DNA from: Mariniphaga sediminis | Lineage (GTDB): Bacteria > Bacteroidota > Bacteroidia > Bacteroidales > Prolixibacteraceae | Reading direction: 5' to 3' | NCBI RefSeq assembly: GCF_003573545.1 | Contig: NZ_QWET01000018.1 | Span: forward strand, 32,545 to 96,544 | Length of the DNA: 64,000 nt | Shown here: in pieces, positions 9,270 to 17,458 of the stretch | Numbering within the stretch: position 1 is the stretch's first letter | How the letters are laid out: each line of letters begins with the position of its first letter | Program-made: the position numbers and the translations under genes | The notes under the pieces: generated by a model | The model's database searches: none | Seen by the model: only the letters and a program-made list of their open reading frames with translations | What the model was told of the DNA's origin: nothing

Positions 9270-9686
9270 ATGAGGAAAAACAGAAGATCATTCCTGAAAA
9301 AGCTGGTAGCCGGAACAACGGCTGCCGGTTTTTTACCTTTTGCAAAGAATGCATCTGCAGCAGAAGTTAAATTGAAAGGCGCCCTAGTGCATCATGTTTT
9401 CTTTTGGCTGAAAGAACCGAATAATGAAGGGCATTTGAAGCAACTGGTAAAGGCGCTGAACGATTTACTGAAAGTGGAAACCATTAAAATGAGCCATATC
9501 GGTTTTCCTGCCGGAACGGAAAGCCGCGATGTGGTGGACCACTCCTATTCTGTTTCGTACATGGTAATGTTTGACAATCAGGCGGGACAGGATGCCTACC
9601 AGGTACATCCGCTACATGTAAAGTTTGTAAAAGAAAATTCTTACTTGTGGGAGAGAGTAGTGGTTTACGATTCAGTAGATCAGTGA
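9270..9686 (+). CDS. Exported Dabb (stress-responsive A/B barrel) protein
   Basis: 138-residue protein with a twin-arginine signal (NRRSFLKK followed by a hydrophobic stretch and ASA about residue 30). A single Dabb ferredoxin-like domain follows, with the LVHHVFFWLK start strand and the HIGFPAG and HSYSVSYMVMF segments. Dabb domains are dimeric barrels found in decarboxylases and uncharacterised stress proteins. Here it should act in the periplasm. It lies 11 bases after pgm, so it may be co-transcribed. Its stop codon overlaps the convergent SpmA/B-like gene by 7 bases. Reaction unknown. Confidence 0.8.
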   Translation: MRKNRRSFLKKLVAGTTAAGFLPFAKNASAAEVKLKGALVHHVFFWLKEPNNEGHLKQLVKALNDLLKVETIKMSHIGFPAGTESRDVVDHSYSVSYMVMFDNQAGQDAYQVHPLHVKFVKENSYLWERVVVYDSVDQ

Positions 9687-10912
9687 AAAAACAAATACGC
9701 CATAAATATTGCAGCAATAATTCCTGTAAAATCGGCTATTAGCCCGCAAACCACGGCATAGCGGGTGTTTTTTATTCCCACCGATCCAAAGTAAACTGCC
9801 AGAATGTAAAATGTTGTGTCGGTAGCACCCTGCACTGTACTGGCTACGCGGCCTACAAACGAATCAGCTCCATGGGTTGACATGGCATCTACCATCATCC
9901 CACGGGCTCCGCTGCCACTCAATGGTTTCATAAGGGCTGTGGGCAGAGCAGGAGTAAAATCAGTGTTAATGCCAGCCTGTTCAAATAACCATGTAAAGCC
10001 GGAAATGAGCCACTCCATGGCACCCGATGCCCTGAATGCACCAATGGCTACGAGAATCGCCACCAGGTAAGGAATAATTTTTACCGCTGTTTTGAACCCA
10101 TCTTTGGCACCATCGATAAACGATTCATACACATTTACTTTTTTCAACACCGCCAAAACGATAAAAGCAATTATCACCGAAAAGAGGATGAAGTTACTGG
10201 CAAGGTTTGAAACCTGCGTAACCGTTTCCTTATCAAGCCCTGAAAAATACCAGATAATTCCGGCAATAACGAGTGTGAGTCCGCCCAGGTAGCTTAATAT
10301 AACTTTGTCCAGCAGGTTTATTTTTTGGTAAATGGCCACGGAAATTAACCCGGCCAGCGTAGAAAAATAGGTGGCCAGTAAAATCGGGATGAAAATATCG
10401 GAAGGGTTTACCGCTCCCAGTTGTGCCCTGTAAACCATGATGCTGATGGGCAGCAGGGTCAGCCCCGAGGTATTCAGTACCAAAAACATAATTTGTGCAT
10501 TGGAAGCTACTTTTTTGTCCGGGTTTGTTGCCTGCATTTCTTTCATGGCTTGCAATCCGGTGGGAGTCGCAGCGTTATCGAGATTTAGCATGTTGGCGGC
10601 AATATTCATCATAATGGAACCGTAGGCCGGGTGTGTTTTCCCCAGTTCCGGGAAAAGTTTATTGAAGAATGGACCGATAACCCGCGAAAAGATATTTACA
10701 ATTCCTCCTTTTTCTCCAATGCGCATAATTCCCATCCACAGGGTAAGTACACCGGTAAGGCCCAGTGAAATTTCAAAACCGGTTTTGGCCATGTCAAAGG
10801 TTTCGTTCACCATGTTAGGGAACACCTCCACATCGCCGAAAAATAACAGTCGGATTAGTCCAATCAGGAAAGCAGCCAGGAAAAAGAATATCCAGATGTA
10901 GTTTAGAGCCAT
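9680..10912 (-). CDS. SpmA-SpmB fused nucleoside-recognition membrane protein
   Basis: 410-residue, roughly ten-helix inner-membrane protein with two Gate/nucleoside-recognition modules. The N-terminal half resembles spore maturation protein A (LGLTGVLTLWMGIMRIGEKGG, then NMLNLDNAATPTG), and the C-terminal half resembles SpmB (FKTAVKIIPYLVAILVAIGAFR, and GATDTTFYILAVYFGS). In spore-formers these are two proteins; the fused form is common in non-sporulating Bacteroidota, so a role in sporulation is not implied. The substrate is unknown. No clear promoter was found upstream of 10912. Confidence 0.85.
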   Translation of the reverse strand: MALNYIWIFFFLAAFLIGLIRLLFFGDVEVFPNMVNETFDMAKTGFEISLGLTGVLTLWMGIMRIGEKGGIVNIFSRVIGPFFNKLFPELGKTHPAYGSIMMNIAANMLNLDNAATPTGLQAMKEMQATNPDKKVASNAQIMFLVLNTSGLTLLPISIMVYRAQLGAVNPSDIFIPILLATYFSTLAGLISVAIYQKINLLDKVILSYLGGLTLVIAGIIWYFSGLDKETVTQVSNLASNFILFSVIIAFIVLAVLKKVNVYESFIDGAKDGFKTAVKIIPYLVAILVAIGAFRASGAMEWLISGFTWLFEQAGINTDFTPALPTALMKPLSGSGARGMMVDAMSTHGADSFVGRVASTVQGATDTTFYILAVYFGSVGIKNTRYAVVCGLIADFTGIIAAIFMAYLFFH

Positions 10913-11001
10913 TTAATTAAAATGCAGTTATACAAATTCGCGTAATGCAGATTTATTTAGTGAAAAAACGATTTCGTATCTCACTGTATTGTTGTACCAT
11001 T

Positions 11002-12036
11002 TTAAAGTTTATTCCCAAATTCTTTCGCCATTTTTTCTATTTCTTCAACAGACGGATTGCCGGAGAAAACAGCAAGCCGGTAACGAAAGGTAGCCGATTG
11101 TCCATCTTCTATTTTAAAATTCATCTGCTCTTTGCCTTTCGAAAAAACATTCTGCCCAAGCGTGTTGGCGGCAAACAGGCCATAGCCGCGGGCATGCCAG
11201 TAGGTAGGATATCCTGCGTTTCCGGGATGATCGAAAATGACAACGGCTACATTTTCGCCGTTCATTACTCCCGAGAGTTTCATCCATTTTGCCCGGGTAG
11301 CCCATACATCGCTGCCTGTTATGCCTTCGCTGCTGAGGTAATCGCCGGTGGCAACTTTATCATCAGATGCATCCACCTCGGTAACGTTTCCGTGGGAGTC
11401 GGTCAGTTTTACTTTTCCGGAGGAAGGTAATTCCAATTCGCGGGTTACACGAATGGCAAACATCCCTTCTTTGTTGTCGGTAATCTTTACTATCCCGTTC
11501 ACCGCTTTTAAAATAGTTGTGCGGTCAATAATGCGGGTTTTTCCCTCTACCGAAAAAGTATATTCAGAAGTTTCTGCAAGAAGCGTATTCCCTTTATGGT
11601 CCTTCCATGAGGCAGTGGTGGTCAGTTTCCCTTTCCCTTTTCCGCTTTCCGCATTTTCAACCGTTTCGTGAAAAATGGTGCCGTAGTTATCTGCCTTCTC
11701 AGGAGGAATTGCTTCCGAGTTATTCCAGAAATCGAGGCCATTAACGTCGCCATAATTTAGCCATATTCCCACGTGGTGGGGATGATCGGCCCGTTCCCCT
11801 GCTTTATTTTTCAATGGGAATTGCCTGGTAATTTCATTCCCGTCGGCAGTAATTACCGGCCACAACACCGGTTTTTTAATGTTGTCGGGATAGATGTATG
11901 AAGTAAAAAGATCTCCTCCCACCGAAATATCCACTTTTTTTTCTGCCGGTTTTGGTTCTATCGTTATTCGCGGTTGTGCTTCTAAAAAGAATACACAGAA
12001 AATCATGCTGCAAGCTGTTAAGAATATCCGTTTCAT
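11002..12036 (-). CDS. Exported DUF6807 (PmoA-like) protein
   Basis: 344-residue secreted protein with a Sec signal (residues 1-20, ending FFLEAQP). It matches the family once called methane oxygenase PmoA and now DUF6807. The recognisable parts are DHPHHVGIWLNYGDVNG with its His pair, FWNNSE, and GYPTYWHARGYGLFAANTLG. Members often sit in carbohydrate loci beside Gfo/Idh/MocA enzymes. A similar context exists here, since the oxidoreductases begin at 26 kb and the utilisation locus begins divergently at 12.1 kb. No enzymatic function has been assigned with confidence. Confidence 0.8.
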   Translation of the reverse strand: MKRIFLTACSMIFCVFFLEAQPRITIEPKPAEKKVDISVGGDLFTSYIYPDNIKKPVLWPVITADGNEITRQFPLKNKAGERADHPHHVGIWLNYGDVNGLDFWNNSEAIPPEKADNYGTIFHETVENAESGKGKGKLTTTASWKDHKGNTLLAETSEYTFSVEGKTRIIDRTTILKAVNGIVKITDNKEGMFAIRVTRELELPSSGKVKLTDSHGNVTEVDASDDKVATGDYLSSEGITGSDVWATRAKWMKLSGVMNGENVAVVIFDHPGNAGYPTYWHARGYGLFAANTLGQNVFSKGKEQMNFKIEDGQSATFRYRLAVFSGNPSVEEIEKMAKEFGNKL

Positions 12037-12106
12037 TATTGATTTATTAACTGGTTAAAGTGGCAACAAGATAATAAACTTAACAGAGTGTTCCATAAAA
12101 TTTGGA

Positions 12107-12114
12107 TATATTTG
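12107..12114 (+). promoter_or_regulatory. Candidate -7 element of the first ECF sigma gene
   Basis: TATATTTG matches TAnnTTTG exactly and ends 22 bases before the sigma-factor ATG at 12137, predicting a leader of only about 15 bases. No TTTG lies 19-21 bases upstream. Confidence 0.45.
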
Positions 12115-12136
12115 TTCGGTTCAATAACGGCAATGC

Positions 12137-12769
12137 ATGCGGGATTCTAAGAATAACAACATTGATTTTTTGTGGAACGCTTTTCTGCGAGGCGATGATA
12201 AAAGTTTCTCAGCTATTTATCAGCAGCACATTGAAGCGATGTTTTCTTATGGATATAAGCTAAGCGCTGATCGGGAAATTGTTCATGATTGTATCCAGGA
12301 AATATTCATAGATCTATTCCTTAAACGGGAAAAAGTCAATGTGAGAATCGAAAATTTGAAATCCTATTTGTTCGTAGCGTTGAGGAATTGTATCGGAAAA
12401 AAAATGTCTAAAAAAAGAAGATTTGAGCCGATTCGTAGAGGGGAGGAGAGTAACGATATTTCATTTCAAACCGAATATAGTTTCCAGGAAAAACTGATAG
12501 AGCTTGAGATTTCGGGTGAAATAAAGAAAAAACTACAAACAGCCGTAAATAGTTTACCCGATCGTCAGAAGGAAATTATTTACCTCAAATTTGAGGAAGA
12601 AATGGATTATTCCGAAATAGCCGATATCCTCAAAATTTCTGTGGAGTCAGCGCGGAAGTTGCTGTACCGTTCGTTGTTGTCGTTACGGAAAATAGTTGAT
12701 CCGGCAGTCGTACAAACACTATTTGCAATTTTTTTTCGAAAAAAATCAATTTTCATGTCCATGTTCTAG
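12137..12769 (+). CDS. ECF RNA polymerase sigma-70 factor (PUL regulator)
   Basis: 210-residue extracytoplasmic-function sigma factor. Region 2 spans about residues 20-90 (YGYKLSADREIVHDCIQEIF is the conserved core). Region 4 spans 140-195 with the helix-turn-helix in LKFEEEMDYSEIADILKIS. It lies 38 bases upstream of a FecR anti-sigma factor and a SusC with an STN domain, the standard trans-envelope signalling set. The outer-membrane transporter senses its ligand, FecR releases the sigma factor, and the SusCD genes are transcribed. The overlapping ATG at 12133 is out of frame. Confidence 0.93.
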   Translation: MRDSKNNNIDFLWNAFLRGDDKSFSAIYQQHIEAMFSYGYKLSADREIVHDCIQEIFIDLFLKREKVNVRIENLKSYLFVALRNCIGKKMSKKRRFEPIRRGEESNDISFQTEYSFQEKLIELEISGEIKKKLQTAVNSLPDRQKEIIYLKFEEEMDYSEIADILKISVESARKLLYRSLLSLRKIVDPAVVQTLFAIFFRKKSIFMSMF

Positions 12770-12780
12770 GTACTTTCAGC

Positions 12781-12799
12781 CCCTGTTATTAAACAAGGG
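12781..12799 (+). promoter_or_regulatory. Hairpin covering the FecR ribosome-binding site
   Basis: CCCTGTT (12781-12787) can pair with AACAAGGG (12792-12799) with one bulged base and an ATTA loop. The right arm contains the purine-rich AAGGG 8 bases ahead of the GTG start at 12808, so the hairpin would mask the putative Shine-Dalgarno sequence. The role is inferred. Confidence 0.4.
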
Positions 12800-12807
12800 A
12801 ACAATAA

Positions 12808-13998
12808 GTGGATAAATTTTTAAACTATTTTGAGGATAAGAAGTTTGTGCGTTGGGTTCTTTATCCCGACAATCAGCTTGATACATTCTGGAAAGAGTAT
12901 CTTGAAGCCAATCCTTCAGAGAAGGACCAGTTGGAATTGGCCCGGCTACTTTTATTGCAACTTCAATCGAAAAAAGAGTCTGCGATTTCTGATACGGCAA
13001 CAGTTGATCTGTACCCGGAAATAGTCGCGCAGATAGAGCAAAAACAAAAAAGATATAAAGTCCGCAGGTTTGCATTGGCATTTGCCAGGTATGCTGCCGT
13101 GGGACTGTTGTTTTTTTCGCTGGGTATAGCTTATTATTATTTCCAAGGCCCAGGGCAGTTGGAGAGGTTATCAGAACAAGCAGTTATGTTGCAGGGGAAT
13201 GAACATGCACAACTTATATTGGGAAGTGGAGAGAATGTTTCTATTAACGAAAAAGAATCGACGGTTGAGTACCAGGCAAATGGAAAAATTATTATCAATA
13301 ACCAGGATACGGTGCAGTCGAATGCAGGAAGTTCGGAAAAGCAGGAGTTGAACCATCTTATAGTTCCTTACGGAAACAGCTCTTCTGTAAAATTGCCCGA
13401 CGGAACAATTGCCTACTTAAATGCCGGTTCTCGTTTGGTATATCCCAACTTTTTTAAAGGAAAAAGCAGGGAAGTTTTTTTGATTGGAGAAGGTTTTTTT
13501 GAGGTAGCCCACAATGAAGAAATGTCGTTTATTGTGCAAACAAATGATTTGAGTGTTGAGGCGCTTGGTACCCAATTTAACTTATCAGCGTATCCATCTG
13601 ATAATATGGTGGAAACGGTTTTGGTAGAAGGAAAAGTAAAACTGAGGCAAAAAGGTTTTCAGCCCCTGAAAAGGGATTATATTCTGGAGCCTGATCAGTT
13701 GGCCGTTTTTGATCGGGCCAGCACTGAAATAAATATCTCAGAAGTAGATGTACTGAACTATGTATCATGGCACGAAGGTTTCTTGAACTTTGAAAGTGCA
13801 GAGTTAAGCAGGATCGCAAAAAAATTGGAGCGTTACTACAACATCAATATCATGTTGAGCGATCCGATGCTGGGTATCCGGACTATCTCCGGAAAACTGA
13901 AATTAAAAGATGAGAAGGAGCGGGCATTAATGGTGTTGGCAACTACAGCATCAGTAGAATTGGTGAAATTAAACGAAACGACTTATGTATTGAGATAA
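12808..13998 (+). CDS. FecR-family anti-sigma factor
   Basis: 396-residue inner-membrane regulator that holds the preceding ECF sigma factor. It has a cytoplasmic N-terminal part (1-85), one transmembrane helix at about 92-112, a periplasmic FecR domain at about 185-290 (LPDGTIAYLNAGSRLVYP, then IGEGFFEVAHN), and a C-terminal DUF4974 domain (about 315-396) that contacts the SusC STN domain. The apparent start is a GTG, preceded by AAGGGAACA. The next in-frame ATG is far downstream and would remove the sigma-binding part. It is followed by a hairpin and then the cognate SusC. Confidence 0.92.
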   Translation: MDKFLNYFEDKKFVRWVLYPDNQLDTFWKEYLEANPSEKDQLELARLLLLQLQSKKESAISDTATVDLYPEIVAQIEQKQKRYKVRRFALAFARYAAVGLLFFSLGIAYYYFQGPGQLERLSEQAVMLQGNEHAQLILGSGENVSINEKESTVEYQANGKIIINNQDTVQSNAGSSEKQELNHLIVPYGNSSSVKLPDGTIAYLNAGSRLVYPNFFKGKSREVFLIGEGFFEVAHNEEMSFIVQTNDLSVEALGTQFNLSAYPSDNMVETVLVEGKVKLRQKGFQPLKRDYILEPDQLAVFDRASTEINISEVDVLNYVSWHEGFLNFESAELSRIAKKLERYYNINIMLSDPMLGIRTISGKLKLKDEKERALMVLATTASVELVKLNETTYVLR

Positions 13999-14005
13999 AA
14001 ACTAA

Positions 14006-14039
14006 AAAACCAGACAGTGTCCCACCACTGCCCGGTTTT
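14006..14039 (+). terminator. Hairpin between FecR and SusC
   Basis: Arms 14006-14019 and 14026-14039 pair as AAAACC plus CAGTG blocks with two mismatches around a six-base loop. No strong U-run follows (AT-rich sequence does). A hairpin in the same place occurs in the second locus, which suggests a partial terminator or mRNA-processing element separating regulator from transporter expression. Confidence 0.5.
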
Positions 14040-14077
14040 CAGATAATTAAATTTTATTAATTGAACTTTTCAAAATT

Positions 14078-17000
14078 ATGAAAAAATTACGAACTGTGTA
14101 TCTTTTGACAAAAAGATGCAGAAACTTAAACTTTAAAAAAATGAAATTGACGTTATTGTTTTCATTTTTGATTTTTTCGGCAGCCTGGGCTGAATCGTAT
14201 TCCCAGACCACGCGAATCAGTTTGGATCTCAAAAACGTCCCGGTAAAAAAGTTAATCCAGGAAATTGAAGATCAAACCGATTTTTTCTTTTTATACCAGG
14301 ACGAAGTTATCAGCAGAAACCAGCGAATTACTATCCAGGTGGACAATGAGTCGTTAGACAAGATCATTCAATTGATGGAAGAACAGGCTTCTGTTTCCGC
14401 TGAAATTATGGAAAAACAGATTGTGCTAAAAAGAAAAGTTGCTGCGACAAGATTAGACACCCAGCAGCCTGAACGTCAAATTACCGGGTTTGTATCCGAT
14501 CAGGATGGGCAACCGTTGCCAGGCGTCACGGTGGTCGTGAAAGGAACAACTACCGGGACGGTTACAAATTCCGATGGGGAGTTTACATTGGCAATTCCGG
14601 ATAATGCTGAAACATTGCAGTTTTCTTTTGTAGGAATGAAAGTGCAGGAAGTGGCAGTGGAAGGGAAGAGTACTTTTACAGTAGTGATGGAAGAGGATGC
14701 GATTGGTGTTGAAGAAGTTGTTGTAGTAGGTTATGGTACGCAGAAAAAAGTAAATTTAACAGGAGCTGTGACAGCAATTAAGATGGATGAGAAAATTACA
14801 AGTCGTTCTCTACCGAATGTTTCGTCCATGATGCAGGGATTAGTCCCGGGGCTTGCTGTAAATCAAAACTCCGGAATGGCCGGTAATAATGAAGCTGAAT
14901 TATTAATTCGTGGATTAGGAACCGTTAATAATGCCCGGCCATTAGTAGTGGTAGATGGTTTGCCAGATGTTGATTTAAACCGCATCAATATGAATGATAT
15001 TGAGAGTATTTCGGTTTTGAAAGATGCGGCTTCATCTGCAGTTTATGGTTCCCGGGCGGCAAACGGGGTAATTTTGATAACTACCAAATCAGGGATAAAA
15101 GGAGAAACCAAGATCAATGCAAATGTATCTTACTCTGTTGCAAATCCTACAAAAACGTATGATTTTATGGCAGATTATCCCAGGGCTCTGACGCTTCATC
15201 AAAGAGAGGCGGCCGTAAATACACTTCGTTCAAATTACACGTATAAAGATGGAACAATTGATCAATGGATGGCACTGGGGATGATTGATCCTGTACGTTA
15301 TCCAAATACTGATTGGTGGAATATTATATTAAGAAACGGTGAAACACAGAATTATAATGTATCAGCTACAGGAGGGAATGATAAATCCAATTTTTTCATT
15401 TCTGTTGGATTAATGGATGAAAAGGGATTACAGATTAGTAATGATTATACCAGGTATAATGTAAGGATTAATTATGATGCGAAAATAAGATCAAACATGA
15501 ATGTAGGGGCAAAGTTTGCCGGAAATTGGTCAAAGTATCAATATAATTATTCAGAGGGTTTTACTGCTAATTCCTCCGGAAGTCTTGATTTATATGCTGC
15601 AGTTGCAGGTATTCTTCCTTATGATCCGGCAACTGGCTATTATGGTGGGGTGATGGCCTATAATGAGAATGTACAGGCGTATAATCCTTATGTGGATTTT
15701 AAAAACAGAGTGAATTATCAAAACCGGCAAGAGGCCAATGGGAGTCTCTATTGGGATTGGTCCCCTGTTTCAGGCCTAAAAGCAAGAGCAGAATATGCAT
15801 TAAATTATTATAATCAGTTCCGATGGCGTGCTGATATACCGGCACGCGCCTATGACTTTCAACAAGATGATTTTGGGTCGCGCGTGTATGTTGGAGAAAA
15901 TGCAGGTGTTTCCAATTATAGCAGCTCAGGATATAAAACATTGTTAACAGGCCGGATAAACTACGATAAACAATTTGGAGAAAATCATACAATTAACTTA
16001 ATGGCTGTATACAGTGAAGAATTTTGGTATGGACGAAGTTTGAATGCCAGTCGAAATGACCGGATACATCCATCGCTTCATGAACTCAATGCAGCCTTAC
16101 TGGATAAAATTTCAAATTCAGGTTCTTCCAGTGCAGAAGGGTTACGTTCATATATTGGAAGGTTGAACTATTCGGCATTTGATAAATACCTGTTGGAAGC
16201 AAATTTCAGGTATGATGGTTCCTCTAAATTTCTTCCGGGATATCAATATGGCTTTTTCCCTTCAGCTGCTGTAGGCTGGAGATTTGTAGAGGAAGGATTT
16301 TTTCAATCCATAGCAGAAAAAGTAAATCTTTCGAATGGGAAATTACGCCTTTCCTATGGAGGTCTGGGAAACAACAGTGGGGTTAATCGTTATGAACAAC
16401 AAGAGACTCTTGGAACCAATAATTATTTTATTAAAGAGAAAATAGTCAAAGGCTTTATTTATGAAAAGATGGTTAACCGAGATTTATCCTGGGAAGAAAC
16501 AAGAGTGATAAATTTTGGAGTTGATTTAGGGTTTTGGAAAAATTCACTCTCCCTGGAAATCGATTATTATAACCGTTTGACTACCGGGATGAACCGGCCT
16601 TCAGAACTTTCCAATTTACTTACCGGAGCATATGATGCACCGCGCAGAAACATCGGAGACTTGCGTAACCGAGGAATTGAAGGGAATTTTACCTGGCGGG
16701 ACCAAAAAGGTGCATTTAATTATGCGGTTAATTTTAATGTGTCCTACAATGAAACCGTATTGGAAAAGTGGAGTGAATTTCTTACGAGAGGGTGGGTATT
16801 TATAGATATGCCTTATCATTTTCTTTATACATATGAGGATGATGGAATTGCGCAAACATGGGCAGATATATACAATGCCACTCCCCAGGGAGCATCTCCG
16901 GGAGACATATTAAAAAAAGATTTAAATGGAGATGGACGGATAGATAGCAATGACAGAAAAGCTTATCCCAATGTGCAACGTGACAGGCCCACAACAAATT

Positions 17001-17458
17001 ATGCGTTAAATGCAAATATGTCATGGAAAGGATTTGATCTGGCAATTTTGTTTCAGGGGGCTGCAGGAAGAAAAGACTATTGGATTAATAATTACAATAA
17101 TATCAATTTTGCAGATACACATTATGCCTCAACCTGGGAACATTGGAATAATACATGGATGGTAGACAACAGGGAAGGAGGATGGCCAAGGCTTGGAGGC
17201 AGTGGTAACCGAGTGGAAACAACCTTTTGGCTGGATAATCTGTCCTATTTACGTTTTAAAAATTTACAATTGGGATATACCTTCCCCCAAAGATTGTTAA
17301 AGCCATTTGGAATCAGTAATATACGGGTTTTTGGGTCGGCTGAAAATTTGGTGACTTTTACCAAATACAGAGGATTAGACCCGGAAAAACGGACATATTC
17401 AAATGAGGTTTATCCGCTAAATAAAGTATACTTAATTGGTATTAATTTTGAAATTTAA
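14078..17458 (+). CDS. SusC/RagA TonB-dependent outer-membrane transporter with STN domain
   Basis: 1126-residue TonB-linked transporter that imports oligosaccharides with its SusD partner. The long signal region ends about residue 43 (AESYSQT). Next come a secretin/TonB short N-terminal (STN) signalling domain at about 45-118, a carboxypeptidase-D-like domain at 135-203 (GTTTGTVTNSDGEF), the TonB box and plug from about 212 (EEVVVVGYGTQKK), and a 22-strand barrel to the C-terminus. The STN domain links it to the FecR/sigma pair just upstream. A later start at 14141 (MKLTLLFSF) is possible, but the long lysine-rich lead is usual for these proteins. SusD starts directly at its stop. Confidence 0.95.
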   Translation: MKKLRTVYLLTKRCRNLNFKKMKLTLLFSFLIFSAAWAESYSQTTRISLDLKNVPVKKLIQEIEDQTDFFFLYQDEVISRNQRITIQVDNESLDKIIQLMEEQASVSAEIMEKQIVLKRKVAATRLDTQQPERQITGFVSDQDGQPLPGVTVVVKGTTTGTVTNSDGEFTLAIPDNAETLQFSFVGMKVQEVAVEGKSTFTVVMEEDAIGVEEVVVVGYGTQKKVNLTGAVTAIKMDEKITSRSLPNVSSMMQGLVPGLAVNQNSGMAGNNEAELLIRGLGTVNNARPLVVVDGLPDVDLNRINMNDIESISVLKDAASSAVYGSRAANGVILITTKSGIKGETKINANVSYSVANPTKTYDFMADYPRALTLHQREAAVNTLRSNYTYKDGTIDQWMALGMIDPVRYPNTDWWNIILRNGETQNYNVSATGGNDKSNFFISVGLMDEKGLQISNDYTRYNVRINYDAKIRSNMNVGAKFAGNWSKYQYNYSEGFTANSSGSLDLYAAVAGILPYDPATGYYGGVMAYNENVQAYNPYVDFKNRVNYQNRQEANGSLYWDWSPVSGLKARAEYALNYYNQFRWRADIPARAYDFQQDDFGSRVYVGENAGVSNYSSSGYKTLLTGRINYDKQFGENHTINLMAVYSEEFWYGRSLNASRNDRIHPSLHELNAALLDKISNSGSSSAEGLRSYIGRLNYSAFDKYLLEANFRYDGSSKFLPGYQYGFFPSAAVGWRFVEEGFFQSIAEKVNLSNGKLRLSYGGLGNNSGVNRYEQQETLGTNNYFIKEKIVKGFIYEKMVNRDLSWEETRVINFGVDLGFWKNSLSLEIDYYNRLTTGMNRPSELSNLLTGAYDAPRRNIGDLRNRGIEGNFTWRDQKGAFNYAVNFNVSYNETVLEKWSEFLTRGWVFIDMPYHFLYTYEDDGIAQTWADIYNATPQGASPGDILKKDLNGDGRIDSNDRKAYPNVQRDRPTTNYALNANMSWKGFDLAILFQGAAGRKDYWINNYNNINFADTHYASTWEHWNNTWMVDNREGGWPRLGGSGNRVETTFWLDNLSYLRFKNLQLGYTFPQRLLKPFGISNIRVFGSAENLVTFTKYRGLDPEKRTYSNEVYPLNKVYLIGINFEI

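Noticed and set aside
10945..11430. 161-residue plus-strand frame
   Set aside because: It runs antisense to the DUF6807 gene and has no domain; overlap artefact.
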